From Chrysomallon squamiferum (taxonomy: Eukaryota; Mollusca; Gastropoda; Neomphalida; Peltospiridae): DNA of 64,000 bases. The translations under genes and the position numbers were made by a program. Position 1 is the first letter of the stretch. Every line of letters starts with the position of its first letter. The notes under the pieces are model-generated. The model was not told the origin of the DNA. It saw only the letters and a program-made list of their open reading frames with translations, and ran no database searches. Below are positions 10,043 to 29,059 of this stretch, piece by piece. The DNA is taken from contig CM022670.1 of NCBI GenBank assembly GCA_012295275.1, forward strand, positions 18,063,698 through 18,127,697, written 5' to 3'.

Positions 10043-12865
10043 AACTACTTCTGAAAGGATATATCTTAATAAGAATCTTAACAATCTAATTCAATTACTC
10101 ACTGAACAGTCGACAGCAGTTTGAAGAAGAAGAACTATTTTGAACTGAAGAAATTTCAGGATAATTGGACTCAGCTCATCTGAAAATTCAGAAACGTTTT
10201 CCTCACAAGAACCTGTTATAGATCAGAGCATTTTTCTGACTTATCTTTGAAATTCCTGAATTATTTTGTTTAATATAATTTGCTATAGAAGAATAACTTT
10301 ACCTTTGTTGTTCTAAGGATGCATATTTTGACTCGTGTGATATATATACACAAAATAAAATTGGGATATGTAAAAACATGAAATATACCTATTTAGAATT
10401 CAGCTGATATTAATAGTTAGAAAATTTCAGAAAGGAAGCGTTATTTATCTAGTAGTATAGCAAATTTGTTCTTGGTATAAAAAAAAGAAATGATTTATCA
10501 TAAACAATGGAATATGCTTTCCTATCTGTTGGAAGGTGCATAAAAAAAGATTATTTGATCCTGATCCTTAACATGTTTTGCGACTTTCAAAGCGGTTTCC
10601 TCTATAAAACTGTCGTAAGACAGCAATCTTTAATATTTGAGATGACGCTAAACATTGAGTCAGCGCAACCGATACTAAAACTGATGGCTCTCTTTAGAAT
10701 AACGTGCCTGTGCGTGTCCGAGTGCTTGAACTCCACAGACATTAATCAAGCTATAAACGAATGTCGCTCTAACACAGTCATTTAACATCTGTTTTGTTCA
10801 GTGTGTAATTGAGTTTAAATTACAACACATGGCGTAAATAGCACGACTCAATCAGATGGATGCTTGACTAACAGTTTATTCATAGAGGTTAAACAGAGAC
10901 ACATGGTCTCAACAAACAGACCCAGGCCGCACTCTCATCACGCTAACAAAATGTGCCTTGTGGCTGTGCACCTGAAAAATTGTTATTCAGAACAGAAAAC
11001 ATGTGAGACTCCAGTGATAAAATATATAATAATGAGTGTATAAACCTTTCAAACATTATACAGTCAGGAACGGTATATTTACTTCATTGGTAATTAGATT
11101 TACAGTAAAAAATTCACCTGTCTGAAAATAAAGGTTATCCAAGACGGCTTTTTATGATGTACTATATCTTCATTTTGTTTTATCATTTAAACATTAAAAC
11201 GTTTTTATAAGATCGTTAATCTGTCTAAATCTAGTAAATATTTTTTATGTATGTATATATATATATATATATATACATACACAACACACATACACACACA
11301 CATTTTAATTATTTAAAAATAATAATTCGGAAAATATATCAAAACAATAATAGCCTTTCATTACTTTGAAATTCGTATTTCCCGTTCCACCCACTGCCTC
11401 ATGATTATTATTATTTTTTTAATCACGTTATATCTATTTCAGATATCTTCATTCCTTGAGTCGATCCAAACTACACTGCATTAAACATATTTCATATCAC
11501 CCCATCATTTACAAAGTTCTCTCATAAACACCACACAGAACGCTAAATTAATTCGTCTGGCGTCCCAAGGACAACAAGCTGAATAAAATCGAATACAAGC
11601 CAAAGTATAAATTAATTAAGAGAATGTTTCAAAATCATCAGCGTAGAGAGTCCTCGGTGGGGGCGAGGGGCCGATACAGAGAGACAAATAACAAGAGAAT
11701 CCGCAGTTGTTATTATACAAGCAGAAACATCGATCCGACCTTAACGGTTTAATGATCAGCGTTCTATGATTAATAAGCGTCTCACCTTGCTGACAGTATC
11801 ATGGATCATGCAGTGTTAAACGATTAGGGTCACAGCCGTCGCATACACAGATGAAGAAATAGATGGCTTTTATAGAAGTAGACTTTATTATTATTATTAT
11901 TATTATTTATGTGTGATTTTTTTATTTTATTTAATTATGTATGATAACATCCATGATAACGATTCACTGATTTTTTTTGAGGAGATGGAGGGGGCGGCAT
12001 GGGCGTGATGAGTAATTTAAGTTATTATGTAAACAACAATAACAGCAGTCAGTATAAAAAACAACAAAAAAACAACAGTAACAAAGTATATAGATAAAGC
12101 ACTAAATTTCATTCAAAATGGGGGAATATTCTAAGAAGAACATAAATTATTTTAAATATTTATACAACTTAGCTATTTTTTTTTTTTTTTTAACTGGAAT
12201 AATAACTGATGGCAATCTTTTCAAAAAACCGAATGAAACTAAGAATTACATTTTCACTATAAAAGCAGAAATCCTCTGCAAATTATATAAAAGATATTTA
12301 CATTTCTTTAACAAAGTATTGGAATTTGTTTGATGACGAACAACCCAGTATTGGCGACAAGGATCGAACGTAAAATGAAATAATCTCGACTTTCTAAATA
12401 AAACCACTGTTACAAAAAAAAAAAGAAAAAAAAACTTGTGTAAAGATTTATAGAACAATTTGCGATTCGAACGGTATTTCTTTCGCGAATATTTTCCAGT
12501 GTTGAATAAAAATTAATGAGATTTTCTGCTTTTATCGAAAGCAGAAGAGTCAAAGAAAATAACAGCCTGTAGATATGTTTATAGAACTGAAGGTAGAATA
12601 TTTTACAAAATAACACTAGAAGATGATTTTTAAAAAATCTTTATTAAAGGCTAACTGCCATGACGTAGAATCAGAGTACAAGTCAGTATATGTAAATGTG
12701 TCTGTCTGTCTCTACACATGTATGAAATATACCTAAAAATGCATAAATGCATATGTATATATGTACATGTATAAGTAGTTTAGGATTTTTGAATATTCTC
12801 TGTTTTATGTACGTCTGAACAGACCTCACATAGTCACTATTCGGGAACGCACTGGCGCAGGAGGA
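10043..12865. other. Unassigned AT-rich sequence
   Basis: It contains a (TA)n/(CA)n tract at about 11249-11302, an ATT run at 11886-11908 and a short poly-T near 12178-12190. A 92-codon plus frame at 10507-10785 (starts MEYAFLSVGR) is not repeat-derived and has Cys-rich hydrophobic stretches. It shows no domain I recognise and no splice context that would make it an exon. Confidence 0.4.
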
Positions 12866-12870
12866 CACAG

Positions 12871-12924
12871 TCCAATTACGACTTCACAAACCCCGTCAGA
12901 TGCCGCTGACGAGACTCGAACGTA
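12871..12924 (-). mobile_element. tRNA-derived SINE-like fragment (copy 1)
   Basis: On the minus strand this reads a Pol III B-box-like word (ACGTTCGAGTCTCG), then GTCAGCGGCATCTGAC and a segment ending AATTGGA. The same order occurs at 33880-33930 with only minor differences. The sequence where the A box should lie, right of 12924, has been replaced by a TATG/TA microsatellite starting near 12931. This is therefore a truncated copy. The family name is unknown to me. Confidence 0.6.
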
Positions 12925-12930
12925 TGGCAC

Positions 12931-12990
12931 ATATATGTATGTATGTATGTATGTATATATATATATATGTAATTATATAGTATATATGTA
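12931..12990. repeat. (TATG)n/(TA)n tract
   Basis: A microsatellite lies directly beside the SINE-like fragment, at the side where its 5' part would be expected. Confidence 0.9.
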
Positions 12991-13720
12991 TGTAAGAAAC
13001 TGTTATCAAACAACAAAAGCTACACAGAGGAAATCAGATCCAGTTAAAATTATCCGAGGGTGAGAAAAGAAAAAGAAAAAGGATATTCATTTTCACTGTT
13101 CCCACTTAATACTTGAAACACTTTTAGAAAGGAAAATTTCTGAAATAGAGAAGATAAAGTTTGTTTTATTTGTATTACTGAATTACTGTATAATCGTGAC
13201 AAAGTAAGAGATGTATATTAACTACGCTTACAGAAACAAATCAAGTTTCAGGTCATTGGTCTACGCTGAAATTTCACACTGACCAATTAATCTGACGATT
13301 TAATAAGCAAGAACAGCATTATATTTAGATTATTTTAATGGCCGTCAGGGGAAATTTGCACACACATATTTTCTGCGTGTTTTTGGTGAAATTAAATTTG
13401 TTTGACCACGTCATAAATAAGCCAAATTCATTCAAGTTCTAACAGATCGCCGCTGGCTAAAATTCACGGTCTTACCAAAATAACTTTAGACTAAGCTAAA
13501 CCTGATCACGTCATAAATGATGTCGTACTCCACTGAGACGCACACAAGTAAGTCCTAGTCCTAAAAATCTCGTCAAGTCCCCTCAAACTGTGTTTGCGTT
13601 TAACAGGGATAACACTGTTCTTTAAAAACATTCACGTTTCTTCACGCTTTATTTGTGAGTCTGGTTTCATTTTACCATAGATGGTGCTTCTTATATATAT
13701 ATATGTTTACGTTATTTTCG
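12991..13720. other. Unique sequence with a repeated CACGTCATAAAT word
   Basis: The word CACGTCATAAAT occurs near 13406 and 13506, about 100 bp apart, and contains CRE-like ACGTCA. The surrounding sequence is of higher complexity than its neighbours. No open frame is supported. Confidence 0.35.
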
Positions 13721-13723
13721 TCA

Positions 13724-13835
13724 GTTGTTGTTGTTGTTGTTGTTATTATTATTATTATTATTGTTGTTGTTGTTATTATTATGATTATTATTATTGTTAT
13801 TGTTATTGTTGTTGTTGTTGTTGTTGTTGTTGTTA

Positions 13836-13911
<76 letters not shown>
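13724..13911. repeat. Long TTG/TTA trinucleotide tract
   Basis: Nearly 190 bp of trinucleotide repeats alternate between blocks of TTG and TTA (with one ATG) and end in about 70 bp of pure ATT. The poly-Leu, poly-Tyr/Cys, poly-Val/Ile and poly-Asn ORFs spanning it are artefacts. Phase is maintained across every TTG/TTA switch. Confidence 0.97.
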
Positions 13912-18935
<5,024 letters not shown>

Positions 18936-19024
18936 AGACTGAGACATACACAGAGACAGACAGACAATCAGGCAGAGATTGAGACATACACAGAGACAGA
19001 CAGATAATCAGACAGAGAGAGAGA
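18936..19024. repeat. 40-bp duplication within a GACA-rich tract
   Basis: The word GAGACATACACAGAGACAGA occurs at 18941 and 18981, exactly 40 bp apart. Both copies continue with CAGA-AATCAG words, and a short GA run follows. Confidence 0.85.
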
Positions 19025-19028
19025 ATGA

Positions 19029-19280
19029 TATGTATGTATGTATGTATGTATGCATGAAGGTATGTATGTATGCATATATGTATGTATGTTTGTATGTATG
19101 TATGTATGTGTGCGTCTATGTTTATGTATGAATGTATGCATGTGTGTGTGTTTATGTACAAGTGTGCAAACGTGCGTGCGTGCGAATGAGTATGGATGTA
19201 TGTATGTATGTAAGTATATATGTGTGTTCGTATTATGTATGTATCTATCTATGTACCTATGTATAAGTTTGTATGAGTTT
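19029..19280. repeat. Imperfect (TATG)n tract
   Basis: TATG units are interrupted by TGTG, TGCG and TATC variants over about 250 bp. This produces the Met/Tyr/Val/Cys-rich frame on the plus strand and the Thr/Ile/His-rich frame on the minus strand. Confidence 0.92.
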
Positions 19281-20571
<1,291 letters not shown>

Positions 20572-20699
20572 GTGTCTCACCAACCATTTTTCTTACATCA
20601 TAATCACCGACATCATCAAAATCATCATCATTATCATCATTTTCTTCTTTTTTTTTTTTTCTTCTTCATCTAGTAAGACAAAAAGTATAAAATAATTAT

Positions 20700-21025
20700 T
20701 TCCTTTACAAAGAACTCCAATTATTCCGTGACCTTTCCAGACTGATTTAATTCGATTGATTTCTCGTCTAAGACTTGTTTGTCGTTTATATTAAAACTGA
20801 TGCCATCTTAATAGAAGATTATCGGTTTAACGCCGCGATGTGAAGAGCGGTAGAAGCTGTATGTATAGATCTCGTTTCGGAACTTGGTGTGAAAATCTCA
20901 GGCTTCGCACCATTTAGGAGGATGACAACGCTTTCAGATAAATGTAGCTGTTAACTGCATTATCTAGTGAGATGCTATTAGAAGTAAAAAAATAAAAATA
21001 TTTAAAAAAATGTATTTGTAGTGTC
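20700..21025. other. Unique sequence
   Basis: Moderately complex DNA with no open frame, RNA or repeat recognised. Confidence 0.35.
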
Positions 21026-21128
21026 ATTATTATTATTGTTGTTGTTGCTGTTGTTGTTGTTGTTCATTACTGCTGTTGTTGCTGTTGTGGTTGCTGTTGT
21101 TTTGCTGTTGTTGTAATTGTCGCTGCTA
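21026..21128. repeat. Degenerate TTG/CTG tract
   Basis: An ATT run passes into GTTGTTGCTG-type repeats over about 100 bp. Confidence 0.9.
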
Positions 21129-21410
21129 ATGTCGTTGAATTTTTGTTCATCTTTAATACTGGATTTATTATTACCATCACAGATTTTATTATGGAACCAA
21201 ATAAAATATATAAAATTATAAACTCAAATAAATGAGAAAGAATGAATGAACTATTAAATATAATACATTTTTTTTCAAATCCAGGAAAATTTACTTTTTC
21301 TAAAGCTAAATATCATTCTGAACATGTCCATCCTTCCTTAACAAATTTCACAGTCTTGACTTGAAACGACAGAAACAGTTTCTCTTAATAATATATTTCC
21401 TATCAAGATT

Positions 21411-22050
21411 CTTTAACCTTTTGACATATGAAGACAATCTAGATTCCTGCTTTTCAAATAATAAACTAACTGAAGAGCGCTCATTTAAGCGATGTTATGA
21501 CGCGAACTCTGGTACTACGTCAGAGAATGAAGATTAATCTAATAATAACTGATTTCCGTCCAAACATTTTAACCTTTTAATATGTCCGTGCAAACTGGAA
21601 ACCTGGATTGCATGTGGACATCATGATTAATACAACAATCAGATAAAGGTCAGTTAAATGATATGAAGATACGAACCCATTACTACTAAAGATATCCGCT
21701 AAGTCTTGCTTTTAAGCTACATCCTTAACCTTTTGTCCAGCAAAGGAAATCTAGGAAATTAAATTAGAAATATTCATCATGATTAGTAGATTAATGTGAG
21801 AAATATCACTTAACTGGCTCTAAGACTCGAACCCAGATACTAACAGTAGCAGTTTCTTAAGTCTTATTAATAAGATTAATCTTTAACATCGTGTCCTGTG
21901 GATGAAATCTGAGAAATTAATCCAGAAATACTTATCGTGATTAAGACGTGTAATTATGAGAGTCCGTTTTCACAATCGATACCAAGATTTGAACCAGGAT
22001 ACAAACAACAGAAATCCAATAAATTCTGAAGGAAGGTTAATCTTTATAAA
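21411..22050 (-). repeat. Tandem array of four tRNA-like units, about 157 bp each
   Basis: The anchor TTAACCTTTT or its variant recurs near 21412, 21569, 21725 and 21880. A second anchor resembling GACTCGAACCC recurs at 21499, 21668, 21824 and 21986. Unit length is therefore about 157-162 bp, and the units are strongly diverged. On the minus strand the second anchor reads as a Pol III B box (GGGTTCGAGTC in unit 3, GGGTTCGTATC in unit 2). In the 21668-21719 segment an A-box-like TAGCTTAAAAGC lies about 40 nt upstream of the B box, the spacing seen in tRNAs. This looks like a tandemly amplified tRNA-derived SINE or a satellite derived from one. I cannot name the family. Confidence 0.7.
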
Positions 22051-23928
22051 TGCAAAATTGACGGAGACGCTGTGTAAATTAAATAGCTTGAAGATGCAAT
22101 AACCCCAATTCGTGTGATGACGTCTTATTATTCAATTACCTGTTTCTCGCACTACGTAATACACTCAGCAGCTATGCGAAGACACGACTTTTTCCGGAAT
22201 TCCTCCAGCAGTGATACCATTTATGGTGAAAGATTTCTAGCCAAATTTTGCTTTACGCCTGAAGTGTTTGTGAGCGTCTGTAGTTAAAGAGATATTACTT
22301 AATTGTGCGCTATGGAGAAATATAGAAATGCCTTCGAGATTTCTTTGCAATGAAAAGTCATTCGCCATCAAAGAATAGACATTTTGTATGAGTTGGTAAA
22401 TCATTAGCAGACCATCATTTCCTTCTGTACAATTTTATTTATTTTTACTTAGAAATGTACTGTATGTGACGTAGATTCTGAGATTTTTTATCAAATGTAA
22501 TAAATTTTCTCAGATTTTCCCTTCTAAACAAAATATCATGGTCAATAAAATGATTTTCGTTCCTTATGGCTTCTAACAATAAATCTATTAAGTCCTGTTT
22601 TTACTATAAATGAAACTTATTTCTTCATCCTGTGGTTCAATAACAACAGCTTTCAAAATTGTGTTAATAAAATTATTACATCAATATTGAGATCATAATC
22701 ATGCTCCGCTGTCCATCTTATATTTCTTCGTCCAGGGGACAGATCTAATCTTAGTATTTTCATTTTGGCGATTATTTTATCTTTCGTTCGCTTCATTTGT
22801 ATGGGTCAGGGGAAGCCACACTTAGATTAACCACTGTCCATTATAAAATGTAGATAAAATGATCAGTTTTCATGGCACGTTCACTTGCTATTACAATCGT
22901 CATCTTTTGGGAGTCTTATCGTTGCCGAGGTCCGGCAAGATATTAGTCACTTAATCGTTTTTCATTTCATTTTGTGATTGTATTTGTCATCAAACATCAA
23001 CATCGACAGCCTGTCATACCAGCTTCATATCTCACTGATAAAACGCTATAATACCAATACTGTTTTTGGTTACTCGTATTTTTAATATGCAAAAAATCTC
23101 TCTATACTCGTTCATCAACGTATACTTTTTAATAAAGAAAATAACATTCCAGAATTATTAATCTCCATTTATCACTTCAAAGCTAGATAAAAATTAATAT
23201 AGATTATTGGGTTGATATGAAATCCGTGCATGCTTAATCTTTACAATGACTACTGCAGGATGTGGTATAATATTATTAAAAACTTAAAGAATAAATAACG
23301 GACAATAGGTTCATTCTGCTGTCTTTGATGCAGATTCTGGTAACATAACATATCTAACTGAATGACAACAAACACGTTTCTAAACCGTACAGTTATTAAT
23401 TCTAATTTCACTGAAAGCTTTCCAAAACTGTAATTATTAGTTATTCGTGTGATACTAATGTTCTTCCGCAACTTAGGAAATGTAAAATAAATCGTGATTA
23501 AGTAAGAAATATTTTCATACTGAACTGGAAAATTAATAATCAGTTGATCGTGAACTGCGAATTACCTTTACTTTTCGGTTTGAAAGTGAAACGCTGAAAG
23601 ACAAAGGAAAATGAATAAGTAAGTTATTAGTAGCTGATAAGTTTGGAGGAAAGATCGATGAGAAGAAGAAAAGAGACATCGTGATTAATGATGGGAAGAG
23701 AGAACATTCGACAAAGAATATATCTGGAGAAAAAGAGGATTTGCATATTTTATATGCTGGGTATTTTCAGTGTTAGTTCAGCTATAACTGAGGTCGGAAT
23801 TTCAAAGCTTTGTATCCTCAGTGTAACTATTGTAAATTAGCAAATGAATAAATAAAAAACTATTTAATTTAGATCACCTCAACACAGTTATAATTTATTG
23901 TGAAAGGTTATTAGGTGCCTTAAACAGG

Positions 23929-23930
<2 letters not shown>
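22051..23930. other. Unassigned unique sequence
   Basis: Relatively complex, with few simple repeats. 22720-23000 has the least AT-biased composition here. A 73-codon minus frame at 23250-23471 has no domain. No exon could be defended. Confidence 0.35.
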
Positions 23931-23964
<34 letters not shown>

Positions 23965-23978
23965 TTATTATTATTTTA

Positions 23979-24034
<56 letters not shown>
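23930..24034. repeat. (TTTA)n followed by (ATT)n
   Basis: About 38 bp of TTTA repeats, a T-rich junction, then about 48 bp of ATT repeats. Confidence 0.95.
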
Positions 24035-24044
<10 letters not shown>

Positions 24045-24876
24045 GATGATACAAAAAACGAAACTCGACAGGCTGCCTTTCAAGAATAGCGACAAAGGTT
24101 CTTTTACATAAATTTATATAAAAGACAAAAGAACAAGGCCTTTGATAATTATTTGACACCGAGGACTGGTCACTTGAATAACCAAGCCCAAAGCCAACTA
24201 TGAAACCTCTGAACAAAAAGCCGATCGGTCATAAACAGGTAAGTATGAATATGTAGTAAAGACGTAAGCAAACACAGGTTAGAAACAAAGTATCTCGACA
24301 CACTGGAAGTAATGAAACTTGAAAGATTCTGACATGTTCACCTGCGGTTACAAATTAATAACTATTCCAGCGAAACGTGATATTACTGTGAAAACCGGAA
24401 GCATTTGCCTAATAACTTCATCTGAAACTCTGCTAACATGTCAGAAATATTTTTTTTTTTCGCCGCAGCCGCTGATGAAGACGAGAGACAATGACACGGC
24501 TTTCAATACAATTAATTAGACTCTGCAAACACCGAGATGTAATCACACCGCTCCTATCACATGAGTGGCAATCTGTGAGGCTTTTTAATTAATACCGTTG
24601 TTGTCTTCTGTTCTTGTAATCTGTTTATAGCGTCTATTGCTTCATATATGACCCTGCGCATATCAGTGAGAGAGAGAGAGAGAGAGAAAAGAGAAAAAAA
24701 AATCATATCTGATCGCAGAAAGAGGAATATTTTCATTAAAGTATTGATGATTTCAGAATTCAGTTTGGAAAAATAATTTTAATCACAATTTTGGGGTGAT
24801 GGAGTTGCCTCTGAATAGCTCATATGTATTGACTGACATTATCTATTCCCAACTCCATTTCCAATGCCACTGATAG

Positions 24877-24916
<40 letters not shown>

Positions 24917-25045
24917 TTAAATTATTTTTTGTCATTTTGATTATAGTTATTCTTAAAAGTGCGACATTTACTTAAAATGTATATTTCTCTCCTTTTCCCT
25001 CTTTCTAACTCTCTTTCAAAATATTTATTTCTGTCTTTTCCTCTT
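24035..25045. other. Unique sequence with small tracts
   Basis: A short (GA)n lies at 24668-24688 and an ATT run at 24879-24914. No gene is recognised. The 81-codon minus frame starting at 24216 runs into the neighbouring ATT tract. Confidence 0.4.
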
Positions 25046-25046
25046 T

Positions 25047-25048
<2 letters not shown>

Positions 25049-25137
<89 letters not shown>

Positions 25138-25146
25138 CTCTCTCTC
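25049..25146. repeat. (CT)n microsatellite
   Basis: A TC run of about 85 bp that ends with a CGGTCTC interruption and a few more CT units. Confidence 0.96.
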
Positions 25147-27019
25147 TGTCTATTAGTCTACATCGGTCTGTCCCTTCTATTCTAAGACAAACTAAAAAGG
25201 TTTCATTTAAAAGATGACGGAATCGTTATGGCTGGTGAATTTAAGCGGAGAAGATATTAAAGTCGTATTTCTGTCATCTCGAGATGGCACTTGAAAACGT
25301 TTTAAGCCTTATTACATCAGATAGGACGAAATGCGAAGACTTGAGAATGTAAGGCACCATTTTCATTCAGAGTGCGTAATCTCTCGTGCAAATGGCTACA
25401 GTTAATAAGATCGATGGAAATGGTTTCGGCAAATGATCCGCTTTTATTTTTATTTATTTTTATTTATTTTTATTTTTTTAATGGCGACTGTAAAATATAG
25501 TGTTCAACAAGCTTTGATGGTGTGGAAGGAGAACAACTTGGAACGTTTTTTTTTTTCGCTAGGATTCGTTATATTAACACTATCTATTTACTGAGTAAGA
25601 AACCACGGTCACTGAATTATACACACAAGCTTATCGTATTTGAACCTTTTGTGATTATAACCATGTTCAAATGGTTGATTAATGGTAGAGGTAAATACTT
25701 TAGTTGTTTTATTCGACAGTTTTCAAAATGACAATTTACTTTGGTTATTATTATTGCTGTTGCTATTGTTGTTATTGTTGTAACTGATGTCATTTGTCAT
25801 ATTATTATTTTCGTTCTCGTTACTGTTGTTGCTGTTAATGTAACTGTTTTCGTCTTCTTTATCGTAATCATTAAAATCATCATATTCATTATCATCATTA
25901 TAGTTAGTAAATTTATTTAATATTTTTTTTTATTATTATTATTATTTTATTTTTTTTTGTCTCTGTTATAGAAAAAAATTAGAACATTTTCTTGTAAAAA
26001 AAAACAACAAAAACAAAAAAAAAAAACGAATTAAGTTCAAGAATAGAAAAGAAATGAAGTCAGAAAAGAAGAAGAAAATCCGCTACACTCGCTGTAAAAA
26101 CAGTCGATATGAAAATACTCGCGTGCCACGCCGTCCACATGACCAATGTGAAAGTTGTGTGTTGCAGACGGCGATGTCAAACTTGAACGATGCTGTGTCA
26201 GAAACAGATATAATTACACAGCTTCAGCGTCAGCAGCAATAACAGCTTATGAAGATATATTTGTACGAAAATAACACAAACAGGGATACGTAAATGTTTT
26301 AATATTGGACGTATCAAACCGAAGCCTCGTAATATGTATTTTTCAAACTATGATTAATAACTCTAGGAACGATATTTTTGACATAAAAAAAAAAACAGAT
26401 ATCGATTAACAGTTTGGTGATGATATTATTATATTTATAAAAAGAAAATATATCGATTAAGAATTAGATGTCGATACTTTTATATCAAAAAATTAATTCT
26501 GATGAACAAACTGATTATGACATTTGTCATAATAAAAATAATCGTTTTTTCCAATTCTGTATTATAATTATTGTTGTTGTTGTTGTTGTTGTTGTTATTA
26601 TTATTATTATTATTTTCTTTTTTGATATCGAAGAATTAATTAAATTTATTTGAATTTTAAAAATAATTTGAAATGCTTATATTTTTGGATCGTTGTTTCA
26701 AAACGAATACTTTGTAGGTTGTTATGTGATAAACAACAATGTTTATCTTTTTTATCGTGTGGATTTTGCAATCTCTGAAATTACAACGTAAAGAATCTTT
26801 GATTCATTCTTGATTTAATGCTTCTCATTTGAAACGGGTTGCACGTAACGATTATTCTATTTAAGACAGACTATCTCTGTGTCAAAAGATGCGGTTTACA
26901 GCAAATCTTTTGTTTGAAGCGAAGATTAATTATTTCTGAAAGATATTTTCATAAATCTTTTAACCATAAATATTAAAATATACAGCTAAATTAATATTAG
27001 TTTGTTTTCTCTGATTCTT

Positions 27020-27020
<1 letters not shown>
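25147..27020. other. Unassigned sequence with degenerate trinucleotide patches
   Basis: TTTTA-type repeats lie at about 25440-25480, and a degenerate TTG/ATT/CAT patch at about 25745-25905. (TTG)n and (TTA)n lie at 26571-26612. A 62-codon plus frame at 26054-26242 is not repeat-derived but shows no domain. Confidence 0.4.
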
Positions 27021-27024
<4 letters not shown>

Positions 27025-27073
<49 letters not shown>

Positions 27074-27290
27074 ATTTGACCCCCTATCATTCTCTTTCTC
27101 TCGCACTCTCTCTCTCTACCACTCCCCCTCTTTCTTTCTTTCTTTGCCTCTCTCTGCCCGACTCCTCCTTCTCTCTTACTTTCTGTCTCTCTCGCCCAAT
27201 GACTCTGCTTTTATATTTCTTTCTGTCTCGTTCTCCTACTCTTCTTTAAGTCATTATTTTTCAAACACCGAAGGATCACCAAGATCGTTT
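27025..27290. repeat. (CT)n and polypyrimidine tract
   Basis: A pure CT run at about 27025-27070 is followed by some 200 bp of C/T-rich degenerate sequence. Confidence 0.85.
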
Positions 27291-27299
27291 TATTTTGGA

Positions 27300-28660
27300 A
27301 GTGTTAAAACCACAAGAAGAAAAAAAAAAAAAAAAGAAAAGAAAATAAGACTGAGAGGCAATAAAAACTAGAAAGAAAGAAAATATTTAGGATTGGAGTG
27401 AGAAAGCAGCACGTGTTGGTAACAGATGAGAAGTGAAATGAAATTCTCTCAGCTGAAGGAATTAGTGTTTGAAAGAAACAAAAACATGGAAGATTTAATT
27501 AAAAATTTAATCAAAGCTTTCTCTCACATCGTCTAATAATCCCTTTTTTGTAGGTGAAAAAGTGAAAGAAAAACAAAATAAATAGTAATCTCTTTTTCTG
27601 ATTGGTTTATTAAATTCCTTCCACGTCTTCTTGACAGTTTTACTTTCATTTCATTTTTTTTTTTCTTTCTGTTTTTAATGTAGGCAAGCATTACAACCAG
27701 GATCCTTCCTTCCTTCTTTTTCTTCTTTATTTCATTCTTTCTTGCTTTTTTTTCCCCATTTACATTTAATTTTTTTTTTTTTTTTCATTTCTTCTTTTTT
27801 ATTTCTATGACTTTATAGAAGTCAGAAAACCAAATTTACCACCAATTAAGCCACGATGCTCCCAGGTATGAAGTTTATGAAAAAAATAGAAGAATACATG
27901 ACGGAAACATTAGATTTTTTTAACAAAACTTAACACCATCGCGTTTCTCTAATTATAAAATAAAATGTTTAAATGTGAAGTATTTCAAATTGTTATTATT
28001 AGCGGTATAACATATTAGTCACAGCACGCTTGGGAGAGTGTAAAAGACTGTTAAAGATTGTTTTCCAAATTCAATACAGCATTAGTATTTTAGAATCATT
28101 TCCAAAGCAAGTCTGATTACTTTGTGTACATGAATAAATGATCGACTGAATAGACGACTGTTTAACATAACGCAACACGTTTTAATATTAACTATTATTA
28201 AGTGTCGGCCAAACTCTTATCAATTATGAGAAAGTAATATTTTACAATGGGACCATATTTTATAAGACGAAAATATACCCTACAATTCTGATGATACACT
28301 CTTTCTAGTTTGAACTATACTGTTCTAGAAAAGCAATGTCAAAGGCTGGGGTATGTATTTTCCTACCTGTAGATGTTTTTTTTTTTTTTTTTAAATTAAT
28401 AAGAGCAGACAAAGTCATTATGGAATAACTCTGATACTATTATTGCAAAGACAGCAGAATGAAACTTAATAACTGTTAATTCAAAAATTAATTGTGACGT
28501 CTTAAACAGACACTAATGGTGACTTAAAGTTTCTTCGTTGATTGTTCAGTAAGTAATATGCCAATTTATCACTGTCACAGAACAATAGATTAGTTTTGTT
28601 TATCTGTGTAATTCAGAAGGTACACTGAACGTTTGTCAATGTACTTTACTCGTCAGTGTA
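27300..28660. other. Unassigned AT-rich sequence
   Basis: A poly-A patch lies near 27320-27336 and T-rich patches at about 27654-27800 and 28377-28392. No gene or RNA is recognised. Confidence 0.4.
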
Positions 28661-28664
28661 CTTT

Positions 28665-28830
28665 CTGGTCAGTCAGTCAGTTATTTTTAATGAGATTACC
28701 TTTTTTTGAAGATTCAACCATGGCTTCATGAACACACAATGCATGATCTGGATTGCGTACTGAATGAACCCAATATTAGTGTTTTAGAAAAATAATTAGA
28801 CATTGTTTACAAAAACTGTGGTTGTTGTTG
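28665..28830 (+). mobile_element. Dispersed repeat, copy 1, ending in a TTG tract
   Basis: This segment aligns by eye with 30266-30419. Both copies contain, in order, CTGRTCAGTCAGTC, an ACGAGATTA/ATGAGATTA word and a T-rich stretch. These are followed by a GA-AATTCAA-like word, a CATGAA-ACAC word, a GATCT word, GAAAAATAA and then a (TTG)n start. Similarity is moderate and roughly collinear over about 155 bp. The identity of the element is unknown and strand is given only as the orientation that puts the TTG tract last. Confidence 0.6.
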
Positions 28831-29005
28831 TTTTTAATAGCCCGTTGTTGTGTAGAATAGTTGTGCCAACAGTTTTTGTTGTTTGTGATGTTTGTGGTAA
28901 TAGTGACAGAAGCAGTAATAATATTAGTAACAATTATAGCAGAGGTGATTGTAGTGGTATTAGTATATCGCTGTGCTTTACGTGTGTCTGTTTATTTACT
29001 TACTA
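28818..29005. repeat. Degenerate TTG/GTA trinucleotide tract
   Basis: It starts with TTGTTGTTG and decays into mixed GTT, GTA, ATA and GCA words. Two overlapping open frames of 66-79 codons, rich in Val, Ile and Cys, reflect this tract. Confidence 0.7.
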
Positions 29006-29059
29006 TTTTGTTTGTTTGTTTGGGTGCTGTTTACTTAAATAAAACTACATTGATGGTTT

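Noticed and set aside
10507-10785. 92-codon plus-strand gene
   Set aside because: No domain, no splice context and no second exon; length is within chance for AT-rich DNA.
11249-11275. TATA-box promoter
   Set aside because: It is part of an alternating TA/CA microsatellite with no transcription unit downstream.
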